DNA from: Frigoribacterium sp. SL97 | GTDB lineage: Bacteria > Actinomycetota > Actinomycetes > Actinomycetales > Microbacteriaceae | Reading direction: 5' to 3' | DNA length: 64,000 nucleotides | Assembly: GCF_026625765.1 (NCBI RefSeq) | Contig: NZ_CP113062.1 | Coordinates: 3,162,001-3,226,000 of the forward strand | Part shown: one piece after another, positions 16,500-25,437 of the stretch | Layout of the letters: each line of letters begins with the position of its first letter | Position numbering within the stretch: position 1 is the first letter of the stretch | Position numbers and translations under genes: made by a program | Notes under the pieces: model-generated | Told to the model about the DNA's origin: nothing | The model's input: only the letters and a program-made list of their open reading frames with translations | Database searches by the model: none

Positions 16500-17381
16500 A
16501 TGAGCACCGCAGACGACCGCACCACCGCGAGCACCGCCGACCTCGGGCGCGCCGGGTACGACCCGTCATTCCTCACGGTCGACGTGCCCCTGCCGGCCGT
16601 CCACGCCACCGTCCGCGAGCTGCCCTACGTCCACTTCACGGTGCTGCTCGACCCCGTCCGGCGGTTGGCCGCCCTGACGGCCGTCAACATCGACGGGTCG
16701 TCGCTGGTCGACCTCGGCCGGGGCGACGACTGGCACCTCGACGAGCGCGTGCCCGACGACGAGCAGACGGGTCCCGAGGTGTACGCCTCCAACGACCTCG
16801 ACCGGGGGCACCTCGTGCGTCGGCGCGACCCGGTCTGGGGCGAGCGTGCCGTCGCGGCCGCGGCGAACGTCGACACCTTCAGCTTCACCAACGCCGCACC
16901 CCAGGCCGCCGAGTTCAACCAGTCGAAAGAACTGTGGCTCGGCCTCGAGGACCAGGTGCTGCAGTACGCCTCCACGCATCGGCAGCGGCTGACGGTCTTC
17001 ACGGCGCCCGTGCTGCTCGACGACGACGCGCCCTACCGCGGCATCCGCCTGCCCCGTCGGTTCTTCAAGGTCGCGGCCTGGACGACCTCCGACGGCGGTT
17101 CGTTGCGCAGCGCGGCGTACCTGCTCGACCAGTCCCCCGAACTCGACGGCGTCGACCTCGAGGCGGCCTTCGCCCGCGCGCACGAGCAGGGCGACCCGCC
17201 GCCCCTCGGGCCGTACCGCACCTACCAGGTGCCCGTCCGCGACATCGCCGAGATGACCGGTTTCGACCTCGCCCAACTCGCCGAGGCCGACACGCTCCGG
17301 CCCGTGCCCACGATCGAGCCGCCGGACGGCATCCGCGCGGGGTGGGTGCCGCTCACGTCGGTCGACCAGCTGTCGTTCTGA
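16500..17381 (+). CDS. DNA/RNA non-specific endonuclease (NUC family)
   Basis: 293-residue beta-beta-alpha-metal nuclease. The catalytic DRGHLVRR motif (His is the general base) is near residue 102, followed by VDTFSFTNAAPQAAEFNQ carrying the metal-binding Asn and KELWLGLEDQVL. There is no signal peptide, which is unusual because many relatives are secreted, so it may act inside the cell or leave by another route. No inhibitor gene is recognisable beside it. The sequence GGAGGCGCGC directly before the ATG serves as its Shine-Dalgarno. Confidence 0.88.
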   Translation: MSTADDRTTASTADLGRAGYDPSFLTVDVPLPAVHATVRELPYVHFTVLLDPVRRLAALTAVNIDGSSLVDLGRGDDWHLDERVPDDEQTGPEVYASNDLDRGHLVRRRDPVWGERAVAAAANVDTFSFTNAAPQAAEFNQSKELWLGLEDQVLQYASTHRQRLTVFTAPVLLDDDAPYRGIRLPRRFFKVAAWTTSDGGSLRSAAYLLDQSPELDGVDLEAAFARAHEQGDPPPLGPYRTYQVPVRDIAEMTGFDLAQLAEADTLRPVPTIEPPDGIRAGWVPLTSVDQLSF

Positions 17382-17448
17382 CCGCCAGGCGACGCGGCCC
17401 CGGCTCGTCCAGGCGGCTCGCATCGGGCCGTGCCAGCATTCTCGGGCC

Positions 17449-18435
17449 ATGGCACCGAACGACCGAGATCCCGTCGACCCCACAGACGCCCCGTCACCCC
17501 TGCCGCCCGAGATGCCGCGCAGCCTGACGGTGCTGCGTGACGAGGACGCGCCGCCGGTCCGGGCCACACCCTGGCGAGAGGTCCGGGTGGACTTCCTGGT
17601 GCCGACCACCTCGACCGGTGCGGCCCGCGGCGTCCGGCACCTGCTCGACGAACCCGAACTGCACTTCTCACCCGGGCTGCGCCAGGGGACGCTCGCCCTG
17701 ATGCCCCGACGGTCGGCACTCCTCCGCGTCGTGCTCGCGTGGGAGTGGTCGGTCGAGGCGGCGTCCTTCGCCGTGCACTCCTTCGAGCCCGAGCCCTTCT
17801 CGTCCGACGAACGAGACGCCCTCGAGGCCTGGTTGCGGGCGACGGCGCGACGGTTGCAGCTGTTCGACGGCGCCCTCGCGCGTGCCGTCGCCCGGGTCGA
17901 CCACGACGTGGTCCGAGGCGTCGACACGAGCTCTCCCGAGGCGTCGCTGGCCGGCGCCTCCGCTGCGGCCCGGGCGGCAGCCCCTGCGGCCGCGGGTTCG
18001 CCTGACCCGGGCCCGGTCAGGGGCCGTCCGGTGCCCGACGACTCCGACCCGGTCGACCTCGCGGCGGCCGGGCCCGCCGCCACGACGATGCGGACGGCCA
18101 CCCTCGGGACGAGACTCGCCTCCCCCGCCGTCGGCGCCGCCCACCCCGTGGTCGACGTCACCCTGCCGGACGCGAGCGACCCCGGCTGGGAGGTCTTCGT
18201 CGACGCCCTGAGCCGCCAGACCCTCGGTTACCGTCGCACCCTCGACGACGGCGGCAGCGCCTACGCGTTCACCTACCTCGTGGCCGACGACGTCGACGAC
18301 GTCACGCCCGACGACCTGGTCGACTGGCACGACCAACACATCCAGCGGCAACTGCTCGTCGAGGACGCCCGCCAGGCGTACGTGCACCTGCTCGCCGGGC
18401 TCGAGCCGCCCGTCTCGGTGCAGTACACGATCTGA
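17449..18435 (+). CDS. hypothetical protein
   Basis: 328 residues, no signal peptide or membrane helix. Two ordered-looking halves (about residues 38-150, with TPWREVRVDFLVPTTSTG, and 225-328, with VDVTLPDASDPGWEVFVDALSR) flank an Ala/Pro-rich linker. I do not recognise a family. The ATG lies 8-9 bases after an AGCATT-like -10, suggesting a leaderless message. Third-position G/C bias supports coding. It is convergent with the next gene. Confidence 0.7.
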   Translation: MAPNDRDPVDPTDAPSPLPPEMPRSLTVLRDEDAPPVRATPWREVRVDFLVPTTSTGAARGVRHLLDEPELHFSPGLRQGTLALMPRRSALLRVVLAWEWSVEAASFAVHSFEPEPFSSDERDALEAWLRATARRLQLFDGALARAVARVDHDVVRGVDTSSPEASLAGASAAARAAAPAAAGSPDPGPVRGRPVPDDSDPVDLAAAGPAATTMRTATLGTRLASPAVGAAHPVVDVTLPDASDPGWEVFVDALSRQTLGYRRTLDDGGSAYAFTYLVADDVDDVTPDDLVDWHDQHIQRQLLVEDARQAYVHLLAGLEPPVSVQYTI

Positions 18436-18471
18436 CCGACGTGGCGCGCGCCTCCCGGGCAGGCAGTCGGG

Positions 18472-18831
18472 TCAGGGGGCGACGTCGACGATGGCGACGA
18501 AGCGGGTGCCGACGCCGTCGACCTCGGCGCGCACGACGCCCGGCTCGGGCTCGGGCAACTCGTCCGCACCGTGGTCGTCGCAGCTGAGGTAGGTGTACTC
18601 GGGCCACCACTTCTTGGGGCGAGCCGCCTCGTGGTAGCCGCAGACGACGCACTCCAGTTCGACCCACACCGGCTTGCCCGTGCGGTTCGCCCGGGACTGC
18701 ACCAGCCAGGCCGGCGGCGTCCGCTCGATCGCGACGAGTTCGTCGACCGTCATCTTCGGCGGTAGGCCGTGGCGCTTGGCCATCTCGAGCGGGATGTCCA
18801 GTCGCAGGGCGGCGTCTCGTCGCGTGATCAC
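18472..18831 (-). CDS. hypothetical protein with possible zinc-binding cysteines
   Basis: 119 residues starting MITRRDAALRLDIP. The central PPAWLVQSRANRTGKPVWVELECVVCGYHEAARP contains CVVC, and a later LSCDDHG supplies further ligands, a plausible small zinc site. The GTG at 18831 is preferred to the one at 18837 because TAGCGT lies exactly six bases before it, and the upstream codons overlap that hexamer. I do not recognise a named family. Confidence 0.68.
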   Translation of the reverse strand: MITRRDAALRLDIPLEMAKRHGLPPKMTVDELVAIERTPPAWLVQSRANRTGKPVWVELECVVCGYHEAARPKKWWPEYTYLSCDDHGADELPEPEPGVVRAEVDGVGTRFVAIVDVAP

Positions 18832-19065
18832 CCGCACACGCTACCCGTCCGCCCCCACCCCTCGCGAGCACGGGCACTGTTGCCACGCGCAACACCCGCC
18901 GTCAAGTCGGCCAGAGTGCCGACTTGCCCCCGAACGAGGGCCAGGCGGAAGCTCGACCCAGGCGGCACGTGTCCGATCCACCCGGTCGGTCGATCACCGG
19001 ACCGCCGGCAGGCACCACCCGACACGCACCACCCGACACGCACAACACGAACCAAGGGGAACCAC

Positions 19066-19803
19066 ATGAAGACCTCCGTCGCCGCCGCCCTCACCGCCGC
19101 AGCCCTCGTCGTCGGATCGCTCGGGGTCTCGACCTCGGCCGTCGCCGCCGGGCCCGTCGACACCATCCGGTCGACGGACGTCGTCGGCGGCGAGAAGGCT
19201 CCCACGACGCCGTGGGCCGTGCAGCTGGTCTTCCGGACCGGCGGCACCGCGAGCTACGCCTGCACCGGCGAGCAGATCAACGCCAGCTGGGTGCTGACCG
19301 CCCGCCACTGCATCGACGGCGTCACCTCGATGCAGGTGTACCACTCGAACAGCACGACGAACCCGGGCACCGCGATCGCCGTCGACCGCGTCGCCGCCGC
19401 CCCCGCGGGCGACATCGCGCTCGTGCACCTCGGCCAGCCGAAGGCGCTCGGCAGCTACCCGACGCTGAACCTCGGGTTCCAGGCGACGTCGTCGGGCAGC
19501 GGCACGATCATGGGCTACGGCCTACGCGCCAACTCGGTGCAGTCCGACGGCCTGTACCAGGCGACGGTGGGCCTGACCGGCCGCAGCACCGACGCCTACG
19601 GCGGGGCCGCGCAGCACCTGACCGGCACCACCGGCGCGGCGAACCACGGCGACTCGGGTGGCCCCCTGATCGTGGGCGGCCAGATCGTGGCCGTCTGCTC
19701 CACCGGCGACGAGGCCGACCCGGGCGCGAACACCCGTGCCGGCTCGAACTACGCCGTGCTGTCGCAGAGCGCGACCTGGATCCGCTCGACCGCCGGCCTC
19801 TAG
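19066..19803 (+). CDS. secreted trypsin-like serine protease (S1)
   Basis: 245-residue exported protease. A Sec signal peptide covers about residues 1-28 (MKTSVAAALTAAALVVGS to SAVAAG), followed by the IVGG-like VVGGEKAPTTPWAVQL. The catalytic triad is visible: His in LTARHC, Asp in DIALVHL and Ser in GDSGGPL. A cysteine pair flanks the His loop. AAGGGGA precedes the ATG. The gene is monocistronic, ending in a perfect terminator. Roles such as scavenging or host interaction are family-level guesses. Confidence 0.94.
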   Translation: MKTSVAAALTAAALVVGSLGVSTSAVAAGPVDTIRSTDVVGGEKAPTTPWAVQLVFRTGGTASYACTGEQINASWVLTARHCIDGVTSMQVYHSNSTTNPGTAIAVDRVAAAPAGDIALVHLGQPKALGSYPTLNLGFQATSSGSGTIMGYGLRANSVQSDGLYQATVGLTGRSTDAYGGAAQHLTGTTGAANHGDSGGPLIVGGQIVAVCSTGDEADPGANTRAGSNYAVLSQSATWIRSTAGL

Positions 19804-19884
19804 TCCGCGACCTCGGGCGGGTCCGCCGGCGACGGGCGGCCTCGGACGCAAGGCCCGTACGGACACGCCCACCCACGGAACGCA

Positions 19885-19922
19885 GGAGGCGCGCCCCGGT
19901 CACGCGACCGGGGCGCGCCTCC
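19885..19922 (+). terminator. intrinsic terminator after the S1 protease
   Basis: Seventeen-base perfect arms beginning GGAGGCGCGCCCCGGTC with an ACGC loop. There is no clear T-run, as is common in GC-rich actinobacteria. The arms contain the recurring GGAGGCGCG motif. Confidence 0.85.
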
Positions 19923-19970
19923 GTCGTCGTGTCGACCCGCGCCTCCTCGGGGGGCGTCGGCCGCCGGACG

Positions 19971-20495
19971 TCAGGCGATCGGCTTCTCGAAGCAGATCGA
20001 CTGCGGGATGGTCGTGACGTAGGGCTCGTAGGTCGGGATGCGGGTGAAGCCGATCTTCTCGTAGAGGGCGACGGCGTCGGGCTGACGGTCCCCGGTCTGC
20101 AGGATGAGTCGGCGGGCACCGCCCTCTCGGGCGACCGCCTCGAGCTCGGCCATCAGCAGCCGGCCGATGCCGCGGCCACGCTGACCGTCCGCGACGATCA
20201 CCCGCTTGACCTCCCATTCGCCGTCCCGGCTCTGCACGAGGGCGTGGCCGACGGGCGTGCCGCCGTCGGCACCGTCGTCGACGACCACCAGCACGGTGGC
20301 CAGCACGTTCGACGGGTGCACCGTGAGGGCGGCGTTCCGGGCCTCGACGACGTCGACGGGTTCGACGACGTCGCGGTGGTAGCGGACGGTCATCTCGGCG
20401 TCCATGGCGTCGCGCAGGGCGACGGCACGGGGATCGTCGAAGGCGACGCGTTCGAGGTGCAGCGGGGGCAGGGCGGAGGGAGCGGTGTTCGTCAC
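19971..20495 (-). CDS. GNAT family N-acetyltransferase
   Basis: 174-residue acetyltransferase with the GNAT core: motif D/A strand VLVVVDDG with PVGHALVQ, the acetyl-CoA pyrophosphate loop VADGQRGRGIGRLLMAEL (Q/RxxGxG/A), and motif B with ALYEKIGF. Substrate unknown. The GTG start follows CAGAAT by six bases on the minus strand. It is separated by 28 bp from the M23 gene upstream and could be read through from it. Confidence 0.88.
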   Translation of the reverse strand: MTNTAPSALPPLHLERVAFDDPRAVALRDAMDAEMTVRYHRDVVEPVDVVEARNAALTVHPSNVLATVLVVVDDGADGGTPVGHALVQSRDGEWEVKRVIVADGQRGRGIGRLLMAELEAVAREGGARRLILQTGDRQPDAVALYEKIGFTRIPTYEPYVTTIPQSICFEKPIA

Positions 20496-20523
20496 CAGAC
20501 GATTCTGCCCCCTCGTGGGGTGC

Positions 20524-21888
20524 CTAGAGTCGCACGCCCCGCGCGGCCATGAACGGCACGGGGTTGGTCGAGGCGCCGCCGACGCGGGTCTCGAAGTGGA
20601 GGTGGCAGCCGGTGGAGTTGCCGGTCGAACCGACGAGCGCGATCAACTGGCCCGCGACGACGCTCTGCCCGCGGGACACCTTGATGCCCCTGTTGACGAT
20701 GTGGCCGTACGCGGTCGAGACGCCGCCGCCGTGGCTGACCTGGATGTAGTTGCCGTAGCCGCCGGTCAGGCCCGCGAAGGTGACCGTCCCGGAGGTCGCC
20801 GCGTAGATCGGGCTGTTGCAGCCGGGGGCCAGGTCGATGCCGTCGTGCATGCGGTACACGCCGGTCACGGGGTTCACGCGCATGCCGTAGCCGCTCGACA
20901 TGTACCCGGCGCTGGGGCGCACCCAGCCCGAGCCGCTCGAGGCACCGCCACCGCCGGACGAACCGCCGCCGGCGGACGGGGCGGGCGCGGGTGCGGAGGG
21001 CGTCGAGGGTCGGGCAGCGGCGGCCGCGGCAGCCGCGGCGCGCTGCTGACGGAGCGCCTCGGCCTGGCGGGCGGCCTCGGCGGCGGCGGCGGCCTTGCGG
21101 GCCTCTTCGGCCTGACGCGCGACCTCGACGCCGGTGGCGTAGTCGGCCTCGGTCTGCAGGCTCTGGTCTTGCAGCACGGCGAGCTGGCCCTGGAGGCGCG
21201 ACTCGTTCTCCTGCTGGGCGGCGACGGCGGCCGCGGCGGCGTCGGACGCGGCCTGGGCCTCGTCCATCGAGACCTGGGCGGCTCCCTGCAACTTCACGAG
21301 CGCGTCCGAGGCGACCTTGGCCTGGTCGGACAGCGACTGGGCCACGTTGCGGTCGTTCACGGCCTGCTGACGGATGCCGTCGGTCTGCTCGGTGAGCTTG
21401 CTCATCGCGCCGAGGCGGTACAGCAGGTCGTCGGCCTGCTCGGTGTCGCCCACGAGCTGCGACGACACGTCACCGCCACCGGTGCGGGCGAGCTGCGCCG
21501 AGACCTGACCGGCGCGCTGTTCGCTGGCGTCGGCCACCGCAGCCTTCTCGTCGGCCTGCGACTGCAGTTCGGCGAGCTTGGCGGCACCGGCGTCGGCGTC
21601 GGCCTGGGCCTGCTCGAACTCGGCACCGAGGCGTTCGGCCTCGGCCTGGGCGGTGGTGGCGTCGCTCGCGAGCTGGTCGAGCAGCCCCTGGATGCGGCTG
21701 ACCTCGGAAGCCTTCGCCGACTCGCTCGACCGGGCCGCCTGGACGTCGTCCCACGTCGGGTACGAGGCGGCCTGTGCGGGCGAGCCCCCGAGCACCGCGC
21801 CCGACGCGACGAGCGTGAGGCTGAGCAGCACCGTCGCCACGGCGGCGGCGACGCCCTGACGGCGGGGCAGGGACACGGGCGAAGTCAC
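20524..21888 (-). CDS. secreted M23 peptidase with N-terminal coiled coil
   Basis: 454-residue peptidoglycan hydrolase. A signal peptide covers about residues 1-40 (ending SPAQAAS). A long Ala/Gln/Glu-rich coiled coil (about 50-300) resembles those of EnvC- and RipA-type hydrolases and their activators. A Ser/Gly/Pro linker leads to a C-terminal LytM/M23 domain with zinc ligands in MHDGIDLAPG and HLHFE, and GHIVNRGIKVSRGQSV between them. It probably acts in cell separation or wall turnover. The GTG start lacks a clear Shine-Dalgarno; TAGGCT and TTTACC hexamers lie ~95-120 bp upstream. Confidence 0.92.
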   Translation of the reverse strand: MTSPVSLPRRQGVAAAVATVLLSLTLVASGAVLGGSPAQAASYPTWDDVQAARSSESAKASEVSRIQGLLDQLASDATTAQAEAERLGAEFEQAQADADAGAAKLAELQSQADEKAAVADASEQRAGQVSAQLARTGGGDVSSQLVGDTEQADDLLYRLGAMSKLTEQTDGIRQQAVNDRNVAQSLSDQAKVASDALVKLQGAAQVSMDEAQAASDAAAAAVAAQQENESRLQGQLAVLQDQSLQTEADYATGVEVARQAEEARKAAAAAEAARQAEALRQQRAAAAAAAAARPSTPSAPAPAPSAGGGSSGGGGASSGSGWVRPSAGYMSSGYGMRVNPVTGVYRMHDGIDLAPGCNSPIYAATSGTVTFAGLTGGYGNYIQVSHGGGVSTAYGHIVNRGIKVSRGQSVVAGQLIALVGSTGNSTGCHLHFETRVGGASTNPVPFMAARGVRL

Positions 21889-22235
21889 GGAGGAGCACCT
21901 ATCTGTGGTCGGTCCTGAGCCCGCTGGACGCGCCGGATCGACGGTCGTCGGGGGTGGGGAACCCGCTCAGCCTACGGGCGGAACCGGGAAGGGTAAACCC
22001 GCACCTCAGGGTTTCTCGTCATCGGCATGTCCCCAGTCAGGGGTTCACAGGGGGATTCACGACATGACTCCAGTCACATCCGTCACACGATCTGTACCCC
22101 GATCGACGAAGAGGCGCGAGTCGGCGACACCCGTCGCCCACCACGACGGGCATCGCCGTTCCGGGCCGGGCCGGGCCGGGCCGGGGCCGGGCCGACCATC
22201 GGGCACCCGGCACCGGCGCCGAGCCGCCAGGCGGG
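21889..22235. other. non-coding gap upstream of the M23 gene
   Basis: Holds the presumed promoter of the M23 gene (minus strand) and a (CCGGG)5 simple repeat. I looked for the conserved elements of the c-di-AMP riboswitch that often precedes such hydrolases and could not find a convincing match. I see no gene. Confidence 0.5.
22161..22185. repeat. pentanucleotide tandem repeat (CCGGG)5
   Basis: Five exact CCGGG units followed by a degenerate sixth, in the gap just past the MarR stop. Confidence 0.88.
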
Positions 22236-22676
22236 TCAGTCGACGAAGGCCGAGTTCAGACGGTGGAGCGCCGCAGCGAGCGCGTCGACCTCGGCGGGCG
22301 TCCACCCCTCGAGCCGGTCGGCCAGTGCGGACCGGTTGGCGTCGACCGATCGGGCGAGCAGGTCACGACCACGGGCGGTCAGCGTGAGCGCCTGGCCGCG
22401 GCGACCCTCGACCGCGGCCCCTGCGCCGGGCTCGACCAGGCCCAGCTCGACGAGTCCGCCGAGCTGGCGCGAGACGGTCGAGCGGTTCAGCCCGAAGTCG
22501 GCGGCGATGTCGGTGGCGCGGCAGCCGGGGTGGGTGGCGATGAAGGTGACGAGCGAGTGCTCGACGAACGACAGCGGGGCACTCTTGTGCCGGGCACGGG
22601 CGACGGCCCGTCGGGACACGGTCTCGAGCTCCGAGTAGACCGTGTCGATTCCTCGCTGCCCCCGCTGGTCCGTCAC
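22236..22676 (-). CDS. MarR family transcriptional regulator
   Basis: 146-residue winged-helix regulator: dimerisation helices at both ends, HTH HPGCRATDIAADFGLNRSTVSRQLGGLVELGLV, and wing AAVEGRRGQALTLTARG. The GTG lies six bases after TAGGCT on the minus strand, so it is probably leaderless. It is divergent from the YhgE-like membrane protein; the shared gap holds a perfect 15-bp palindrome. The arrangement predicts that it represses both genes until a ligand binds. Confidence 0.93.
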   Translation of the reverse strand: MTDQRGQRGIDTVYSELETVSRRAVARARHKSAPLSFVEHSLVTFIATHPGCRATDIAADFGLNRSTVSRQLGGLVELGLVEPGAGAAVEGRRGQALTLTARGRDLLARSVDANRSALADRLEGWTPAEVDALAAALHRLNSAFVD

Positions 22677-22725
22677 GGGGTCAGCCTAACGGCGGGTGGT
22701 CGGGAACACCGAGGGGGTCGTTTGT

Positions 22726-22740
22726 GTTGCATAATGCAAC
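22726..22740. promoter_or_regulatory. MarR-type operator between marR-like and yhgE-like genes
   Basis: GTTGCAT-A-ATGCAAC, a perfect 15-bp palindrome and one of the few AT-rich spots in the window. Size and position match MarR-family operators. Confidence 0.82.
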
Positions 22741-22783
22741 TGTAGACCGACGGGCAACGGCGCCCCCGACCACGAGGAGCCCC

Positions 22784-23959
22784 GTGACGACCACCGACCT
22801 GACCCTGCACCGCCCGGACGACGGCGCGCGCCCCGACCACGACTCGTTCCGCGCCGACGCGCTCCGGGACCGGGACGACCGACCCGACCCGCGCCTCCAC
22901 CGGGGTCACCAGCACGCCGGGCCCGCGATCGCGCGCCACCCGCGTCCCGACGCCGCGGCCTGGCGGTCCCTCGGCCTGCACGTGCTCATCCCGCTCTTCC
23001 TGGCCACCGGCATGGCCCTCGCCTACCTCGGCGCCTTCGGCCACCCGACCCCCCACCACGTGCCCGTCGCCGTCGTGGGCAGCTCGGCCCAGAGCGAGGT
23101 CTTCGCCCAACAGCTCAACGACGCCGACCCGGACGCCCTCGACGTGCGCACCGTCGCCGACGCCGACTCGGCGCGCAGGCTCATCACCGACCGCGAGATC
23201 TCGGGTGCGTTCGAGGTGGGCGCCACCGACGCGACGCTGTACGTCTCGTCCGCTGCGTCGGACACGACCGCGAGCGTCCTGCAGAAGGTGTTCGGTCCGG
23301 TCGCCTACCGACTCGGGCTGCCCCTGAAGGTCGACGACGTCGTCCCGAGCGGCGAGGGCGACCCGACCGGACAGGGCCTGTTCTTCCTGCTCGTCGCCCT
23401 GAGCGTCGGCGCATACGCGAGTGCCGCAGCCATCTCGGCGGCGAGCGCCCGGCTGGGACTCGGCTCGCGCCTCCTCGCCGGGGTCGTCACGGCGGCCGTG
23501 ATCGCGGCGATCGGCACCGTCGTGGTCGGCCCCGTCTACGGCATCGTCACGACCGGCCTCTGGGGCATCGCCCTCGTCAGCTGGTTGTACGTGACCGCCG
23601 TCGTCGTGATCGGCATCGGCCTGCACCCCCTGCTCCGCCACTGGACCACGCCGGCCCTGACCATGCTCTTCGTCATGCTGAACTTCACCAGCTCGGGCGG
23701 AGTCTTCTCGTCGCAGCTCGTGCCGCCCTTCTTCGGCGCGTTGGGTGCCTTCTGGAACGGCTCGGCCTGGCTGCACGCCACGCAGTCGATCGTGTACTTC
23801 CCCGGCCAGGGATGGGGCCGGGCCGGTCTGACGCTCGCACTCTGGCTGGCCGCGGGGCTCGCCCTCGCCGGACTCACCCACCTCTGGAGCGTGCGCCGCA
23901 CCCGGCTCGCGAACGAGCGCGTGGCCGTCCGCGAGGACGAGGAGGGCATCGCCGCCTGA
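22784..23959 (+). CDS. YhgE/Pip-like (ABC-2 type) membrane protein
   Basis: 391 residues. A polar N-terminus of ~55 residues is followed by a first helix (HVLIPLFLATGMALAYLGAFG), then an extracytoplasmic domain of the YhgE/Pip type (HVPVAVVGSSAQSEVFAQQL to VSSAASDTTASVLQKVFG), then about five C-terminal helices from FFLLVALSVGAYASAAAI to LALWLAAGLALAGLTHLW. The family is linked to export of small molecules or surface functions. The GTG is chosen by its GAGGAGC ribosome-binding sequence. Divergent MarR control suggests inducible efflux. Confidence 0.8.
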   Translation: MTTTDLTLHRPDDGARPDHDSFRADALRDRDDRPDPRLHRGHQHAGPAIARHPRPDAAAWRSLGLHVLIPLFLATGMALAYLGAFGHPTPHHVPVAVVGSSAQSEVFAQQLNDADPDALDVRTVADADSARRLITDREISGAFEVGATDATLYVSSAASDTTASVLQKVFGPVAYRLGLPLKVDDVVPSGEGDPTGQGLFFLLVALSVGAYASAAAISAASARLGLGSRLLAGVVTAAVIAAIGTVVVGPVYGIVTTGLWGIALVSWLYVTAVVVIGIGLHPLLRHWTTPALTMLFVMLNFTSSGGVFSSQLVPPFFGALGAFWNGSAWLHATQSIVYFPGQGWGRAGLTLALWLAAGLALAGLTHLWSVRRTRLANERVAVREDEEGIAA

Positions 23960-24057
23960 GCCGCAGGGCGTCGGGGACGCCGGTGACGCCGGGCGCGGCG
24001 GTGACGCGTGCGACACCGGGCGCCGGGCCCGCCGGGGACGCGTGCGAGACTCGACCG

Positions 24058-25335
24058 GTGACGACGACGCACGAGACCCTCCGGCCACCCCGACGCGACG
24101 AGCGGAACTGGGCCGACAGCTTCAGCTACGGGGCGACCCGGGTCGTGCAGCCGACCACGATCGACGAGCTGAGCGAGCTGGTCGCCGGGGCCCCGCGCAT
24201 CCGGGCCCTGGGCACGCGCCACTCCTTCAGCGACGTGGCCGACGGACCGGGGCTGTTGGTCTCGACCACGGCGTTGCCCGCCGACCCGGTGATCTCGGAC
24301 GACGGCCACGGCGTGACCGTCGGGGCCGGCACGAACTACGCCGTCGTCGCGCAGCACCTCGACCGACACGGACTCGCCCTGCTGAACATGGGCTCGCTGC
24401 CGCACATCTCGGTGGGTGGAGCGATCGCGACCGGCACCCACGGCTCGGGACTCGGCCTCGGGAGCCTGTCGAGCGCGGTGTCGGCCCTCGAGATCGTCGG
24501 GCCCGACGGGTCGCTCCGGACCGTGCGTCGTGGACAGCCGGGCTTCGACGGCAGCGTCGTGGCCCTGGGCGCCCTCGGCGTGGTGGTCCGGGTGACCCTC
24601 GACGTCCAACCCGGGTTCCGCATGCGACAGGACACCTACGTCGACCTGCCCTGGTCGAGCGTCGACGACCACCTGATGGACGTCATGGGAGCCGGGTACA
24701 GCGTCAGCTTCTTCCACGAGTTCGACCACCGCATCCGCGAGGTGCTGGTCAAGTCGCGCGTGCCCGACGGCCTCGCCGACGTGTCGATGCCCCGTGACCT
24801 GTGGGGCGCCCGCCCCGCCCCCGTCGACGAGCACGCCGAGGTCACCGGTACGAAGTCGACGCCCATGGACGGCAGCGTGGGGTCGTGGGCCGACCGGTTG
24901 CCGCATTTCCGCATCGACGCCACCCCGTCCGTGGGTTCCGAACTGCAGAGCGAACACTTCGTCGCCCTCGAGGACGGTGCGGCCGCCCTCCGCGCCGTAC
25001 GACGCCTCGGCGACGAGCTACGCCCGCACCTGCACACCTGCGAGACCCGCACCGTCGCGGGCGACCCGCTCTGGTTGAGCCCGACACCACAGGACAGCCT
25101 GGGCATCGCCTTCACCTGGAAGAAGCACCCCGCCGAGGTCGCGGCCTTGATCCCCCGGGTCGAGGAGGCGCTGGCCCCGTTCACCCCGCGCCCCCACTGG
25201 GGCAAGCTGTCGGCCCTGCCGCACGCGGCGATCGTCGCGGCCTACCCGAGGCTGACGGATTTCGCCGACCTCGTGCGCGACATCGACCCCGAGGGCAAGT
25301 TCGGCGGCCCGGCCGTGGAGCGCCTGCTCGCCTAG
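24058..25335 (+). CDS. FAD-binding alditol oxidase (D-arabinono-1,4-lactone oxidase family)
   Basis: 425-residue VAO-type flavoenzyme oxidising sugar alcohols such as xylitol or sorbitol with O2, by similarity to Streptomyces alditol oxidase. The FAD domain begins NWADSFSYGATRVVQPTTIDEL; RALGTRHSFSDVAD holds the histidine that binds FAD covalently in alditol oxidases; and PHISVGGAIATGTHGSG is the pyrophosphate loop. The ALO domain ends HWGKL...RDIDPEGKFGGPAVERL. The GTG start fits the family N-terminus. The last 21 bp plus 10 bp downstream are tandemly duplicated beyond the stop. Confidence 0.9.
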   Translation: MTTTHETLRPPRRDERNWADSFSYGATRVVQPTTIDELSELVAGAPRIRALGTRHSFSDVADGPGLLVSTTALPADPVISDDGHGVTVGAGTNYAVVAQHLDRHGLALLNMGSLPHISVGGAIATGTHGSGLGLGSLSSAVSALEIVGPDGSLRTVRRGQPGFDGSVVALGALGVVVRVTLDVQPGFRMRQDTYVDLPWSSVDDHLMDVMGAGYSVSFFHEFDHRIREVLVKSRVPDGLADVSMPRDLWGARPAPVDEHAEVTGTKSTPMDGSVGSWADRLPHFRIDATPSVGSELQSEHFVALEDGAAALRAVRRLGDELRPHLHTCETRTVAGDPLWLSPTPQDSLGIAFTWKKHPAEVAALIPRVEEALAPFTPRPHWGKLSALPHAAIVAAYPRLTDFADLVRDIDPEGKFGGPAVERLLA

Positions 25336-25407
25336 CCGCGACGGCGTGGAGCGCGTGCGCGCCTAGGCGCGACGGCGTGGAGCGCGTGCGCGCCTAGGCG
25401 CGACAGG
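25315..25407. repeat. three 31-bp tandem copies spanning the end of the alditol oxidase gene
   Basis: Copies at 25315-25345, 25346-25376 and 25377-25407. The first is the gene's last seven codons (GTGGAGCGCCTGCTCGCCTAG) plus 10 bp. The next two repeat it with two to four changes, including the TAG. Confidence 0.93.
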
Positions 25408-25437
25408 TGGTCGACGGGTCGGGCCCCGGGTCGGGCT

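Noticed and set aside
21889..22080. c-di-AMP (ydaO-type) riboswitch upstream of the M23 hydrolase
   Set aside because: Only loose resemblance of a few GGGTTCCCC-like stretches; the conserved core could not be laid out.
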